From positions 1-9,901 of the forward strand of contig JBHWQC010000043.1 in assembly GCA_043425375.1 (NCBI GenBank): a DNA stretch of 9,901 nt. Reading direction: 5' to 3'. The notes under the pieces were generated by a model. That model saw only the letters and a list, made by a program, of their open reading frames with translations. It was not told the origin of the DNA and did not search any database. The stretch comes from Atopostipes sp043425375 (GTDB taxonomy: Bacteria > Bacillota > Bacilli > Lactobacillales > Carnobacteriaceae_A). The position numbers and the translations under genes were made by a program. This document shows positions 1 to 6,899 of the stretch, piece after piece (positions within the stretch are counted from its first letter, which is position 1; the number at the start of each line of letters is the position of its first letter).

Positions 1-1289
1 TCTGCGATAAAAAACGCTGGACTATCGACTAGATTGATTTGACCATCGACTACATGAATAGGCTGCGCATTAAGTAAATTTTTATATTCCCCATCCGGTA
101 CTGCTACCGGTACTTTTCCTTCTTGGTGTTTTAAATTAAAAATACCAATTCTTTTATCAAATGCATCTTCGTAAATCATCGCTACCGTATCCAACTCATC
201 AAAAGCTTCTAATTGATAAAAAACATTTTCCACGGGGACATATTTCTTTTTCACCTGACTTAAATGGCTCATATAGCCGTTTAAATTAATACCGGTACTC
301 CACCACTTAATGGGATCTTTCTCAAAAAGATTGGGCAAGTGATTTGAGCCAACTTCTTGTCCATTATAAACGAGGGTGGCTCCTTTTTGTAAATAATAAA
401 AAGCGGTCCATTCCACAAGGTCTTCGACGTCCTCTAAAAAAGAGACAAGCCGGTCATGGTCATGATTTTCAAGAAACTGTAACTTAATATAATTATCCGG
501 ATAGGTGGAGTCCTGCATATTTAAAGCTTGTGTATAAGTAGAAAGCGGTACTTCTCCTGTAAGATAAGCTTTGTATTCTTTAAACACATCATAAGAGTAA
601 GTGAGATCAAAAGCTTCATAGATTTCACTATCACTATGGGCAATCATATCTTTCGCACGCAAATACGTAATAAAGTCTCTTTCAACGGTTTCAGCCAGCC
701 AAATAAAATTGGGTTTTATACTATTGATTCGTTTGCGTGCCGCCTTCCAAAAGGCGAGCGGAACTAGAGGAGCCACATCACAACGAAAACCATCGACAAT
801 TTCTGCCCACTGCATAAGGGTCTCTATTTGATATTCCCATAAGTCTCGATCGGAATAATCTAAATCTACAATATCACTCCAGTCGCCTACGCGGTTTTTC
901 ATAGATCCATCTGGCTTCAAATAAAACCATTCGGGATGCTCTTGGACCAACACAGAGTCGGGTGCCGTATGATTAAAGACAACGTCAATCATCACTTTCA
1001 TGTCTCGTTTATGAATTTCTTTAACCAGCAATTTAAAGTCGTCCAGTGTGCCATACGCCGGATCAATTTTACGGTGATCTTTAATCGCATAAGGCGAGCC
1101 GACACTTCCTTTGCGATTCACTTCGCCAATGGGATAAAAGGGCAAAAACCAAATCACGTCGGTGCCTAAATACTTTATCCGGTCGAGCTCCGAATGGACC
1201 GCATCAAATGTTCCATGCGTTGAAAAATTGCGTAAAAACAGACTATAAATATTGAGTTTCCTCCATTGTACAGGAGTGTGTCTCGCCAT
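1..1289 (-). CDS. GH13 alpha-amylase family glycosyl hydrolase, intracellular (3' end cut by window)
   Basis: Hydrolase of alpha-1,4/1,6-linked glucans, GH13 clan. My translation gives 429 residues before the window edge; family members of this compact type end close to here, so little is missing. Visible motifs are DVVFNHT (about 102-108, region I), GFRCDVA with nucleophile D171 (region II), WLAETVE with acid/base E200 (region III), and FLENHD with the third carboxylate D277 (region IV). YNGQEVG (308-314) is typical of oligosaccharide-acting members. There is no signal peptide and no N-terminal CBM34-like domain, so it should act in the cytoplasm on imported maltodextrins or glycogen pieces. 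The start is supported by a strong AGGAGG upstream. It lies 27 bases after malR on the same strand, with no promoter or terminator evident between them, so the two are probably cotranscribed. Exact specificity (amylase, neopullulanase or oligo-glucosidase) cannot be settled by reading. Confidence 0.93.
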   Translation of the reverse strand, partial: MARHTPVQWRKLNIYSLFLRNFSTHGTFDAVHSELDRIKYLGTDVIWFLPFYPIGEVNRKGSVGSPYAIKDHRKIDPAYGTLDDFKLLVKEIHKRDMKVMIDVVFNHTAPDSVLVQEHPEWFYLKPDGSMKNRVGDWSDIVDLDYSDRDLWEYQIETLMQWAEIVDGFRCDVAPLVPLAFWKAARKRINSIKPNFIWLAETVERDFITYLRAKDMIAHSDSEIYEAFDLTYSYDVFKEYKAYLTGEVPLSTYTQALNMQDSTYPDNYIKLQFLENHDHDRLVSFLEDVEDLVEWTAFYYLQKGATLVYNGQEVGSNHLPNLFEKDPIKWWSTGINLNGYMSHLSQVKKKYVPVENVFYQLEAFDELDTVAMIYEDAFDKRIGIFNLKHQEGKVPVAVPDGEYKNLLNAQPIHVVDGQINLVDSPAFFIA

Positions 1290-1316
1290 AAGTGAAAACC
1301 TCCTCCATCGAATGCG

Positions 1317-2312
1317 TTAAGTAACTAACTCAGCATCAATGTATTCATGAATAAATCGTTTATTTCTATTCGTTGTCATTTGCAAAGCATCAAATAAAAT
1401 ATCGACTGCTCGGCTGCCAAGCAGGTGACTGTTTAAATTCACGTAGGCTTCCTCAGACGATAAATTATACAGTTGATGCTTGTAGGAGCTGAAACTGATA
1501 GTTTTAAGATGGGTCCAGCCTTTTTCATCTAAAGCTTGGCGGATACCTAAAGCAACGAGTTCATCCGCAATAACAAGGCCGTCGAACTGTTCAAAAGCTT
1601 TATTGTTATTAATTAAATCATAACCATCCAAAGGCAGAAACATAAAATCGTTGAAAATGGTCTCTTCTTTTAGAGGAATCCCATTCGCTTTTAAAGCCTG
1701 TTTGTATCCCGCCAAGCGTGCTGAAATAAAGAACTGATTCATATCTCCACCCACATAGGCAATGCGCTGGGCGCCTTCATGGATTAAATGCTTGGTGGCC
1801 AAATAGCCCAATGTTTCATTGTCATTATCGACAAAATGGACTTTTTGATTTTCGGGTGAGCCAATGACTACAGCGGGACAGTTCGCTTCTAGTGCAAAAT
1901 TCAAAAGAGGATCCTCTTTTGCTGCATATAAAAAAATTAACCCTTCGACTTGTTTTCCATACACAATTTTTTGCAAGTGTTTGAGGCGCTGGTCATTTGT
2001 TTGCCCCGTTGATAATAAAATTGAATAGTCATGTTTAGACATGGCATCGTTAATTCCCCGAAGAACAGTTGGGAAAAAAGGGTTTTGATAAAACGCATCG
2101 GAGGCCAAAGGTAAAATAAGACCGATTGTTTTAGAACGACTGCTTGCAAGCCCTTGCGCATTTACGTTCGGGTAGTAGTTTAATTCCTCCATTACTCGCC
2201 GGACTTTCTCTTTTGTCTTTTCACTAATTGACGGACTGTCGGCGACAACGCGTGAAACAGTTGAAGGGGCTACACCCGCTCTCTTAGCGACATCTCGTAT
2301 CGTAATAGCCAT
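1317..2312 (-). CDS. malR: LacI-family maltose operon repressor MalR
   Basis: 331-residue LacI/GalR repressor that should switch the surrounding maltodextrin genes in response to an alpha-glucan signal. The N-terminal helix-turn-helix is at about residues 4-23 (TIRDVAKRAGVAPSTVSRVV), followed by the hinge region (about 48-60). The periplasmic-binding-protein-like effector domain fills 61-331. The stretches DAFYQNPFFPTVLRGI and YGKQVEGLIFLYAAKEDPL closely match the pneumococcal/lactococcal MalR as I remember it, which is why I name it MalR rather than just LacI-type. Start: ATG preceded by GGAGAGG with 10 bases spacing. It is transcribed divergently from malQ-glgP and precedes the GH13 gene by 27 bases. 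Its promoter carries a cre overlapping the -35, so CcpA probably represses it in glucose. The effector molecule is not readable from the sequence. Confidence 0.93.
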   Translation of the reverse strand: MAITIRDVAKRAGVAPSTVSRVVADSPSISEKTKEKVRRVMEELNYYPNVNAQGLASSRSKTIGLILPLASDAFYQNPFFPTVLRGINDAMSKHDYSILLSTGQTNDQRLKHLQKIVYGKQVEGLIFLYAAKEDPLLNFALEANCPAVVIGSPENQKVHFVDNDNETLGYLATKHLIHEGAQRIAYVGGDMNQFFISARLAGYKQALKANGIPLKEETIFNDFMFLPLDGYDLINNNKAFEQFDGLVIADELVALGIRQALDEKGWTHLKTISFSSYKHQLYNLSSEEAYVNLNSHLLGSRAVDILFDALQMTTNRNKRFIHEYIDAELVT

Positions 2313-2342
2313 ATAAATTATTCCTCTCCATTTGCTATGTTT

Positions 2343-2371
2343 ATTATAGGCTATTCTGTTTCCGCTTTCAA
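2343..2371 (-). promoter_or_regulatory. sigma-A promoter of malR and the GH13 gene
   Basis: On the minus strand, -35 TTGAAA (2366-2371) and -10 TATAAT (2343-2348) are separated by exactly 17 bases. The -10 is a perfect consensus and the -35 matches 5 of 6. Predicted transcription start is near 2336, leaving a short leader before the malR ATG at 2312. Confidence 0.8.
2357..2371 (-). promoter_or_regulatory. catabolite-responsive element (cre) over the malR promoter
   Basis: On the minus strand TTGAAAGCGGAAACA fits the degenerate cre consensus WTGNAANCGNWWNCA at all 15 positions. It covers the whole -35 and the adjoining part of the spacer of the malR promoter, the placement expected for CcpA repression by blocking RNA polymerase. 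MalR itself is a LacI-family protein and could recognise a similar CG-centred site, so autoregulation is an alternative. Confidence 0.75.
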
Positions 2372-2398
2372 TAAAAGGAAAAATTAAATAAAAGATTT

Positions 2399-2414
2399 AC
2401 GAAATCGGTTGCAC
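2399..2414 (+). promoter_or_regulatory. LacI-type operator (MalR box or second cre) over the malQ -35
   Basis: ACGAAATCGGTTGCAC is an imperfect CG-centred dyad of LacI-family type. Its first 15 bases match the cre consensus WTGNAANCGNWWNCA with one mismatch (C at position 2). It overlaps the -35 hexamer of the malQ promoter. Because MalR and CcpA sites look alike, I cannot say which protein uses it. MalR is the natural candidate because its gene is adjacent. Confidence 0.55.
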
Positions 2415-2437
2415 TAAAAAATCTTCTCCTATATAAT
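2409..2437 (+). promoter_or_regulatory. sigma-A promoter of malQ-glgP
   Basis: -35 TTGCAC (2409-2414) and a perfect -10 TATAAT (2432-2437) are separated by 17 bases. Predicted start of transcription is near 2444, giving a leader of about 25 bases. The leader contains the ribosome binding site GGGAGG (2457-2462), six bases before the malQ ATG. Confidence 0.85.
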
Positions 2438-2468
2438 GGGTGTGAAATAAAGGAATGGGAGGCTAATT

Positions 2469-4106
2469 ATGGAAAGAACAAGTGGTGTATTACTGCATAT
2501 CTCATCTTTACCGAATGACTATGGTATCGGCACGTTTGGAAAGTCGGCCTATGGTTTTGTGGATTTTCTGGTTGAAACTGGACAAACCTACTGGCAAATT
2601 TTACCGCTGACAACAACCAGCTTTGGCGATTCACCTTACCAATCATTCTCCGCTTTTGCAGGGAATACACATTTTATCGATTTTGATCTGCTTATCGAAG
2701 AGGGTGTACTTACAAAAAAGGATGTACAGGACGTCAATTTTGGCGACAACCCAAAAAAGGTGGATTACCATCGTATCTTTAATGCACGTAGACCGCTTTT
2801 AGAGCAGGCTGTTTTAAACTTCGTTGCAAATGGCGGCCTGAAAACCAAAAATTTTCAAAAATTTATCAAGAACAATGAAAACTGGTTAGAGCCTTTTGTA
2901 GAGTATATGACCATTAAAGAAGGACAAGGTTTACGGGCTTGGTATGAGTGGCCGGAAGAATTTCGAGCGTACGAGAAAGAAAGAGTACTTGAATACTGCG
3001 GTGCGCATCAAGAGAGAGTGAACTATCATCGGGTCACACAATACTGGTTCTTCCAACAATGGACTGCGCTTAAACAGTATGCCAACAAAAATCATATCAA
3101 GATTATCGGAGATATCCCGATTTATGTGGCACGTGACAGTGTGGAAATGTGGACGACCCCTGAATTATTCTTAGTGGATGAAAAAGGGGATCCGACAGGG
3201 GTTGCCGGTGTTCCGCCCGATTCGTTCTCAGCAGACGGTCAATATTGGGGCAATCCTATTTATGACTGGGACTATATGGAAGAAAACGATTATGCATGGT
3301 GGATTTTGCGCATGGAGGAAAGTTTTAAATTGTATGATGTGGTGCGCATTGACCATTTCCGAGGGTTTGAAAGTTATTGGGAAGTACCGTTTGGTTCACC
3401 GACTGCAGCTAGTGGTAAATGGAAAAAAGGGCCAGGGAATCGGTTGTTTGACCAAATTGAAAAAGAATTAGGCAAATTAAATGTCATTGCGGAAGATTTA
3501 GGCTTTGTTACCGAAGAAGTGATCGAGATGCGCGATAAAACGGGCTATCCGGGCATGCGAATTCTTCAGAATGGATTTTATGGCGAAGATAATATAGACT
3601 TACCGCATCACTATGAGTTGAATACGGTAGCTTATGTGGGGACGCATGATAATCCGACCGCTCTAGATTGGTATCAGAACTCCGCCGATTTAGAGGCGCG
3701 CGATCAACTGGATCTCTATTTGAATCGTCGAGTAGGGGAGCCAATTGCTGATGCCCTAAACCGTGGAATTGCTGCTTCATCTAGCCATATGGTGATTTAT
3801 GTGATGCAAGATTTATTGCATCTGGGCGCAGAAGCGCGGATGAATATTCCCTCCACCATTGGAGACAACTGGGATTGGCGTATGACGGATGAAGCCATCA
3901 CTGTCGATGTGAAAGAACGCTTGCTGCAATGGACAGAGACGTATTTTCGTGTGAATGAACAATTGCTTACAAAAGAGGAAATCCTTCCTGCTGAAGAAAA
4001 AGAAGTCTTTGAAACCTCTGAATCCCTTGAGGAAAGAACGGAGATGGAAGGTACAAAAATAGAAACAATAAAAAAGAATGCAATTAAAGGAGATAAAGAT
4101 GATTAA
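2469..4106 (+). CDS. malQ: 4-alpha-glucanotransferase (amylomaltase, GH77) with acidic C-terminal tail
   Basis: Transfers alpha-1,4-glucan segments between maltodextrins, releasing glucose and building longer chains that the downstream phosphorylase can use; cytoplasmic. 545 residues. GH77 signatures: N-terminal RTSGVLLHISSLPNDYGIG, the SFGDSPYQSFSAFAGN block (51-66), RIDHFRGF with nucleophile D295, IAEDLG with acid/base E342, and GTHDNPT with D394. The catalytic barrel ends near residue 495. Residues about 501-545 form a charged extension (15 D/E against 8 K/R, no hydrophobic core pattern) that bacterial MalQ proteins of about 500 residues normally lack. Start: ATG with GGGAGG six bases upstream, just after a strong promoter. 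The stop overlaps the glgP start by 8 bases, and the DNA encoding the tail also carries the glgP ribosome binding site, pointing to translational coupling. Confidence 0.97.
   Translation: MERTSGVLLHISSLPNDYGIGTFGKSAYGFVDFLVETGQTYWQILPLTTTSFGDSPYQSFSAFAGNTHFIDFDLLIEEGVLTKKDVQDVNFGDNPKKVDYHRIFNARRPLLEQAVLNFVANGGLKTKNFQKFIKNNENWLEPFVEYMTIKEGQGLRAWYEWPEEFRAYEKERVLEYCGAHQERVNYHRVTQYWFFQQWTALKQYANKNHIKIIGDIPIYVARDSVEMWTTPELFLVDEKGDPTGVAGVPPDSFSADGQYWGNPIYDWDYMEENDYAWWILRMEESFKLYDVVRIDHFRGFESYWEVPFGSPTAASGKWKKGPGNRLFDQIEKELGKLNVIAEDLGFVTEEVIEMRDKTGYPGMRILQNGFYGEDNIDLPHHYELNTVAYVGTHDNPTALDWYQNSADLEARDQLDLYLNRRVGEPIADALNRGIAASSSHMVIYVMQDLLHLGAEARMNIPSTIGDNWDWRMTDEAITVDVKERLLQWTETYFRVNEQLLTKEEILPAEEKEVFETSESLEERTEMEGTKIETIKKNAIKGDKDD
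4088..4092 (+). promoter_or_regulatory. ribosome binding site fixing the glgP start inside malQ
   Basis: AGGAG lies six bases before the ATG at 4099 and wholly within the malQ coding sequence. It decides between the two in-frame starts of glgP in favour of the downstream one. Confidence 0.8.
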
Positions 4107-6378
4107 TTTAGAGAGTCAAGCACAAGAACAATTCCAAAGGCCGCTGGCTGAATGTTCAAATCAAGAGATTTACAAGTTACTTTTGAATTTGGTTCAAGAG
4201 CGGGCAACAAAATTGCCGACGAATGAGTCAAAACGCAAGTTGTATTATGTATCAGCGGAATTTTTGATTGGAAAATTGCTGTCGAATAATTTACTCAATC
4301 TTGGTCTATATGATGAGGTCAAAGAGCAACTGGCGGCAAATGGAAAATCCTTAAACGAAGTAGAGGAAGCGGAACAAGAACCTTCTCTTGGAAATGGTGG
4401 TCTGGGACGTTTGGCCGCTGGTTTCTTGGATTCCATTGCGACACTCGGTTTGAATGGAGACGGAGTAGGCTTAAACTACCACTTTGGTTTATTCCGACAA
4501 GTCTTTAAAGACAACCAACAACAATATCTGCCGGATGAGTGGAGATCTGAACCGACTTGGTTGACAAAATCCGATGTTTCTTTTGATGTGCCGTTTGGTC
4601 AATTTACGTTGACTTCATCTCTATATGACATTGAAGTTTTAGGTTACCAACAAGAAAAAAGAAACCGTCTGCGTCTGTTTGATTTGGACAGTGTGTCTAG
4701 TGAGATTATAGACGAGGGCTCAATTACCTTCGACAAAACCAATATCGAAGAAAACCTAACGCTGTTTTTATACCCAGATGATTCCGATCGAGATGGCAAT
4801 TTACTGCGTATTTATCAGCAATACTTTATGGTTTCCAATGCGGCACAATTGGCGATTGCTGAAGCGGTAGAACGTGGAAGTAAGATTCATGATCTAGCGG
4901 ATTATGTGGTGATCCAAATTAATGACACCCATCCGACATTTATTATTCCGGAATTGATTCGCTTGTTGACGACAGAACACGGCATGGAATTTGATGAAGC
5001 CGTCATTATTACTCGCAATATCGTCGCCTTCACCAACCATACCATTTTGGCGGAAGCACTGGAAAAATGGCCGCTGGAAGATATTCGTGAAGTAGTTCCA
5101 GAAATTGCCGACATCATCGAGCAGTTAGCAGAAAGAATTGAAAACGAATTTCCAAACAAGCCAGAAGTGCATGTAATCGATGAACAGGGTACCGTTCATA
5201 TGGCGCATCTTGCGATTCACTTTGGCTTCAGCACCAATGGTGTGGCGCGCCTGCATACGGAAATTTTGAAGAATTCAGAGCTTGCTCATTTTTATGAAAT
5301 TTACCCGGAGGAATTTTCAAACAAAACAAACGGGATCACTTTCCGTCGTTGGTTGATGGCTGCTAATCCAGAGCTTACAGCCTTATTAAATGAAAAAATT
5401 GGTACAAATTGGCACAAAGATGCTGATTTGACGGGACTTTTGGAGTACCGACACGATGAAGCCGTTTTGCGAAAATTAAAAGAAATCAAGAGTACGAAAA
5501 AAGTGCAATTACGGGATCATTTCGAACGAACACAAGGGGTTTCGATTAAAGCGGATTCCATTGTTGATGTTCAAATTAAACGAATTCATGAATACAAGCG
5601 TCAACAAATGCTTGCGTTGTATATTATTTATAAATACATGGAGATTAAAAAAGGGCATATTCCAGAAATGCCAATTACCATTATTTTTGGTGGAAAAGCT
5701 GCGCCTGCGTATACCATTGCTCAAGATATTATTCACTTAATCTTAACCTTGTCTGAACTGATTGCAAACGATGAGGCAGTGAATGAGCACTTGCAAGTGG
5801 TATTTGTTGAAAACTATAACGTTGGGGAAGCCGAATACCTCTTCCCAGCAGCTGATATTTCGGAACAAATTTCATTGGCTTCTAAAGAGGCAAGTGGGAC
5901 AGGGAACATGAAATTTATGCTGAACGGTGCCTTAACTGTTGCCACATTGGATGGGGCAAACGTTGAAATTGCTGAACGTGTGGGTGAAGAGAATATCTAT
6001 CTCTTTGGCCGCACAAGTGATGAAATTGTTCACTTATACGACATCAACGGCTACGATCCGCAATATTACTACAAAAAAGCCACGATTAAACCAATCGTCG
6101 ACTTTATTGTCAGTGAGGAATTAATGGCCTTAGGCAATGAAGACAACTTAATGCGTCTACACAATGATATTGTCAATAAAGACTATTTTATGGCTTTAAT
6201 TGATTTAATTGAGTTTATTGCGATTAAAGAAAAAATGTACGAAGATTACGAAGACCAAAGACTATGGCAGGAAAAAGCACTTGTGAATATTGCCAATGCT
6301 GGTTTCTTCTCTTCTGACCGTACAATTGAAGATTACAACAGAGACATCTGGCATTTAGAAACCAATAAGGATGCATAA
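4099..6378 (+). CDS. glgP: glycogen/maltodextrin phosphorylase (GT35)
   Basis: Pyridoxal-phosphate enzyme that phosphorolyses alpha-1,4-glucans to glucose-1-phosphate in the cytoplasm; in this operon it could equally be called malP. I take the start at the ATG at 4099 (MINLESQ, 759 residues) because AAAGGAGAT sits 4-13 bases before it; an ATG 21 bases upstream lacks such a site. Signatures: EPSLGNGGLGRLAAGFLDS (94-112), INDTHP (274-279), RIHEYKRQ (495-502), and the PLP motif EASGTGNMKFMLNGA with Schiff-base lysine K605, then LDGANVEI (617-624). The length matches streptococcal-type phosphorylases, shorter than the roughly 800 residues of E. coli MalP. It overlaps malQ by 8 bases and is followed by a terminator, so it is the last gene of a two-gene operon. 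No glycogen synthesis gene is present in the window. Confidence 0.96.
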   Translation: MINLESQAQEQFQRPLAECSNQEIYKLLLNLVQERATKLPTNESKRKLYYVSAEFLIGKLLSNNLLNLGLYDEVKEQLAANGKSLNEVEEAEQEPSLGNGGLGRLAAGFLDSIATLGLNGDGVGLNYHFGLFRQVFKDNQQQYLPDEWRSEPTWLTKSDVSFDVPFGQFTLTSSLYDIEVLGYQQEKRNRLRLFDLDSVSSEIIDEGSITFDKTNIEENLTLFLYPDDSDRDGNLLRIYQQYFMVSNAAQLAIAEAVERGSKIHDLADYVVIQINDTHPTFIIPELIRLLTTEHGMEFDEAVIITRNIVAFTNHTILAEALEKWPLEDIREVVPEIADIIEQLAERIENEFPNKPEVHVIDEQGTVHMAHLAIHFGFSTNGVARLHTEILKNSELAHFYEIYPEEFSNKTNGITFRRWLMAANPELTALLNEKIGTNWHKDADLTGLLEYRHDEAVLRKLKEIKSTKKVQLRDHFERTQGVSIKADSIVDVQIKRIHEYKRQQMLALYIIYKYMEIKKGHIPEMPITIIFGGKAAPAYTIAQDIIHLILTLSELIANDEAVNEHLQVVFVENYNVGEAEYLFPAADISEQISLASKEASGTGNMKFMLNGALTVATLDGANVEIAERVGEENIYLFGRTSDEIVHLYDINGYDPQYYYKKATIKPIVDFIVSEELMALGNEDNLMRLHNDIVNKDYFMALIDLIEFIAIKEKMYEDYEDQRLWQEKALVNIANAGFFSSDRTIEDYNRDIWHLETNKDA

Positions 6379-6433
6379 ATAACGGACTCCTAATACTTTT
6401 AAGTACAAACCATAAGGACTCATTTCCAAAATA

Positions 6434-6489
6434 TGCCCCTGCTGCAATCGGTTCGAAAGAATTGGTTGTCGGCAGGGGTGTATTTTTTT
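6434..6489 (+). terminator. rho-independent terminator of malQ-glgP
   Basis: CCCCTGC (6436-6442) pairs with GCAGGGG (6472-6478), extended by wobble pairs at the base. An imperfect inner stem lies between the two arms, and a TATTTTTTT run (6481-6489) follows. It sits 57 bases after the glgP stop. The opposite strand has only a weak T run, so it works mainly rightward. Confidence 0.85.
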
Positions 6490-6527
6490 ATTCCATAGAG
6501 GGTGAAATGCAAAAATGGGAGGGCACC

Positions 6528-6737
6528 TGTTGCGTTTGAAGAAAGTGCACCAAGTTACTAGGTGTAAGCTGTTGTGTTTTTAAAAGTTGCAGCAGCTGCA
6601 TGCGATTAAATTGTTGCATTTTTGATTTCTGCAATAGCTTACTGCCAATTGTTTGTTGCGTTTCAAAAAAATACAACAGGCTAGAATACTTTACCTGTTG
6701 CGTTTTGGGATTTTAGAACAGCTTGATGAGTAAATTG
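6528..6737. repeat. five degenerate tandem repeats of exactly 42 bases
   Basis: TGTTGYRTTT recurs at 6528, 6570, 6612, 6654 and 6696: four successive steps of exactly 42 bases. A second conserved block, consensus TGCAACAGCTT, occupies unit positions 19-29 in all five units (for example TGCAGCAGCTG in unit 2, TACAACAGGCT in unit 4). Between these blocks the sequence has diverged. Each unit's first block can pair with its second: in unit 2, 6567-6574 with 6590-6597; in unit 3, 6612-6618 with 6630-6636; units 1, 4 and 5 are weaker. On the minus strand the array reads as a 14-residue repeat ([KEQ][TM]QQ-x5-LL-x3), but a stop interrupts unit 5 and there is no ATG or ribosome binding site. Function unknown. 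It lies between two convergent terminators. Confidence 0.8.
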
Positions 6738-6854
6738 TCAAAGTTCAAAGAGTTATTTAAAAAGTTAAGGTATAGAATAAATGTGATTTTGAAATTCGCA
6801 ACTAGCGGACGGAAACCTCATCACTTTACCCATCCAACCACTCGACCATTTTCG

Positions 6855-6890
6855 AAGAAAAAAAGAAGATGCCGATTAAGGACATCTTCT
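6855..6890 (-). terminator. rho-independent terminator of the deacetylase gene
   Basis: On the minus strand AGAAGATG (6883-6890) and CATCTTCT (6864-6871) form a perfect 8-base stem with an 11-base loop, followed by a run of T (A-run 6858-6864 on the plus strand). It begins 9 bases after the stop codon. Confidence 0.85.
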
Positions 6891-6899
6891 CATTGTATC

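Larger units (their letters stand above)
6491..6899. other. intergenic region without a convincing gene
   Basis: Between the glgP terminator and the deacetylase stop I find only the 42-base repeat array (6528-6737), about 115 bases of AT-rich sequence in which I see nothing (6738-6855), and the leftward terminator at 6855-6890. The short open frames here lack ribosome binding sites. Confidence 0.7.

Noticed and set aside
528..1169. Two plus-strand frames (528-767, 936-1169) opposite the GH13 gene
   Set aside because: They lie antisense to conserved GH13 catalytic motifs and show no family features of their own.
3508..3780. Minus-strand 90-codon frame within malQ
   Set aside because: It lies opposite the conserved E342 and D394 motif regions of malQ and has no initiation signals.
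4078..4098. Upstream ATG at 4078 as the glgP start
   Set aside because: It has no ribosome binding site, whereas AAAGGAGAT is ideally placed for the ATG at 4099.
6488..6676. 62-codon minus-strand frame starting at TTG inside the repeat array, as a real gene
   Set aside because: No ATG, no ribosome binding site and no promoter; the open frame follows from the 42-base periodicity. Reported as part of the repeat instead.
6528..6737. CRISPR array
   Set aside because: The conserved blocks are only about 10 bases, degenerate between units and separated by partly conserved sequence; no cas gene is nearby.
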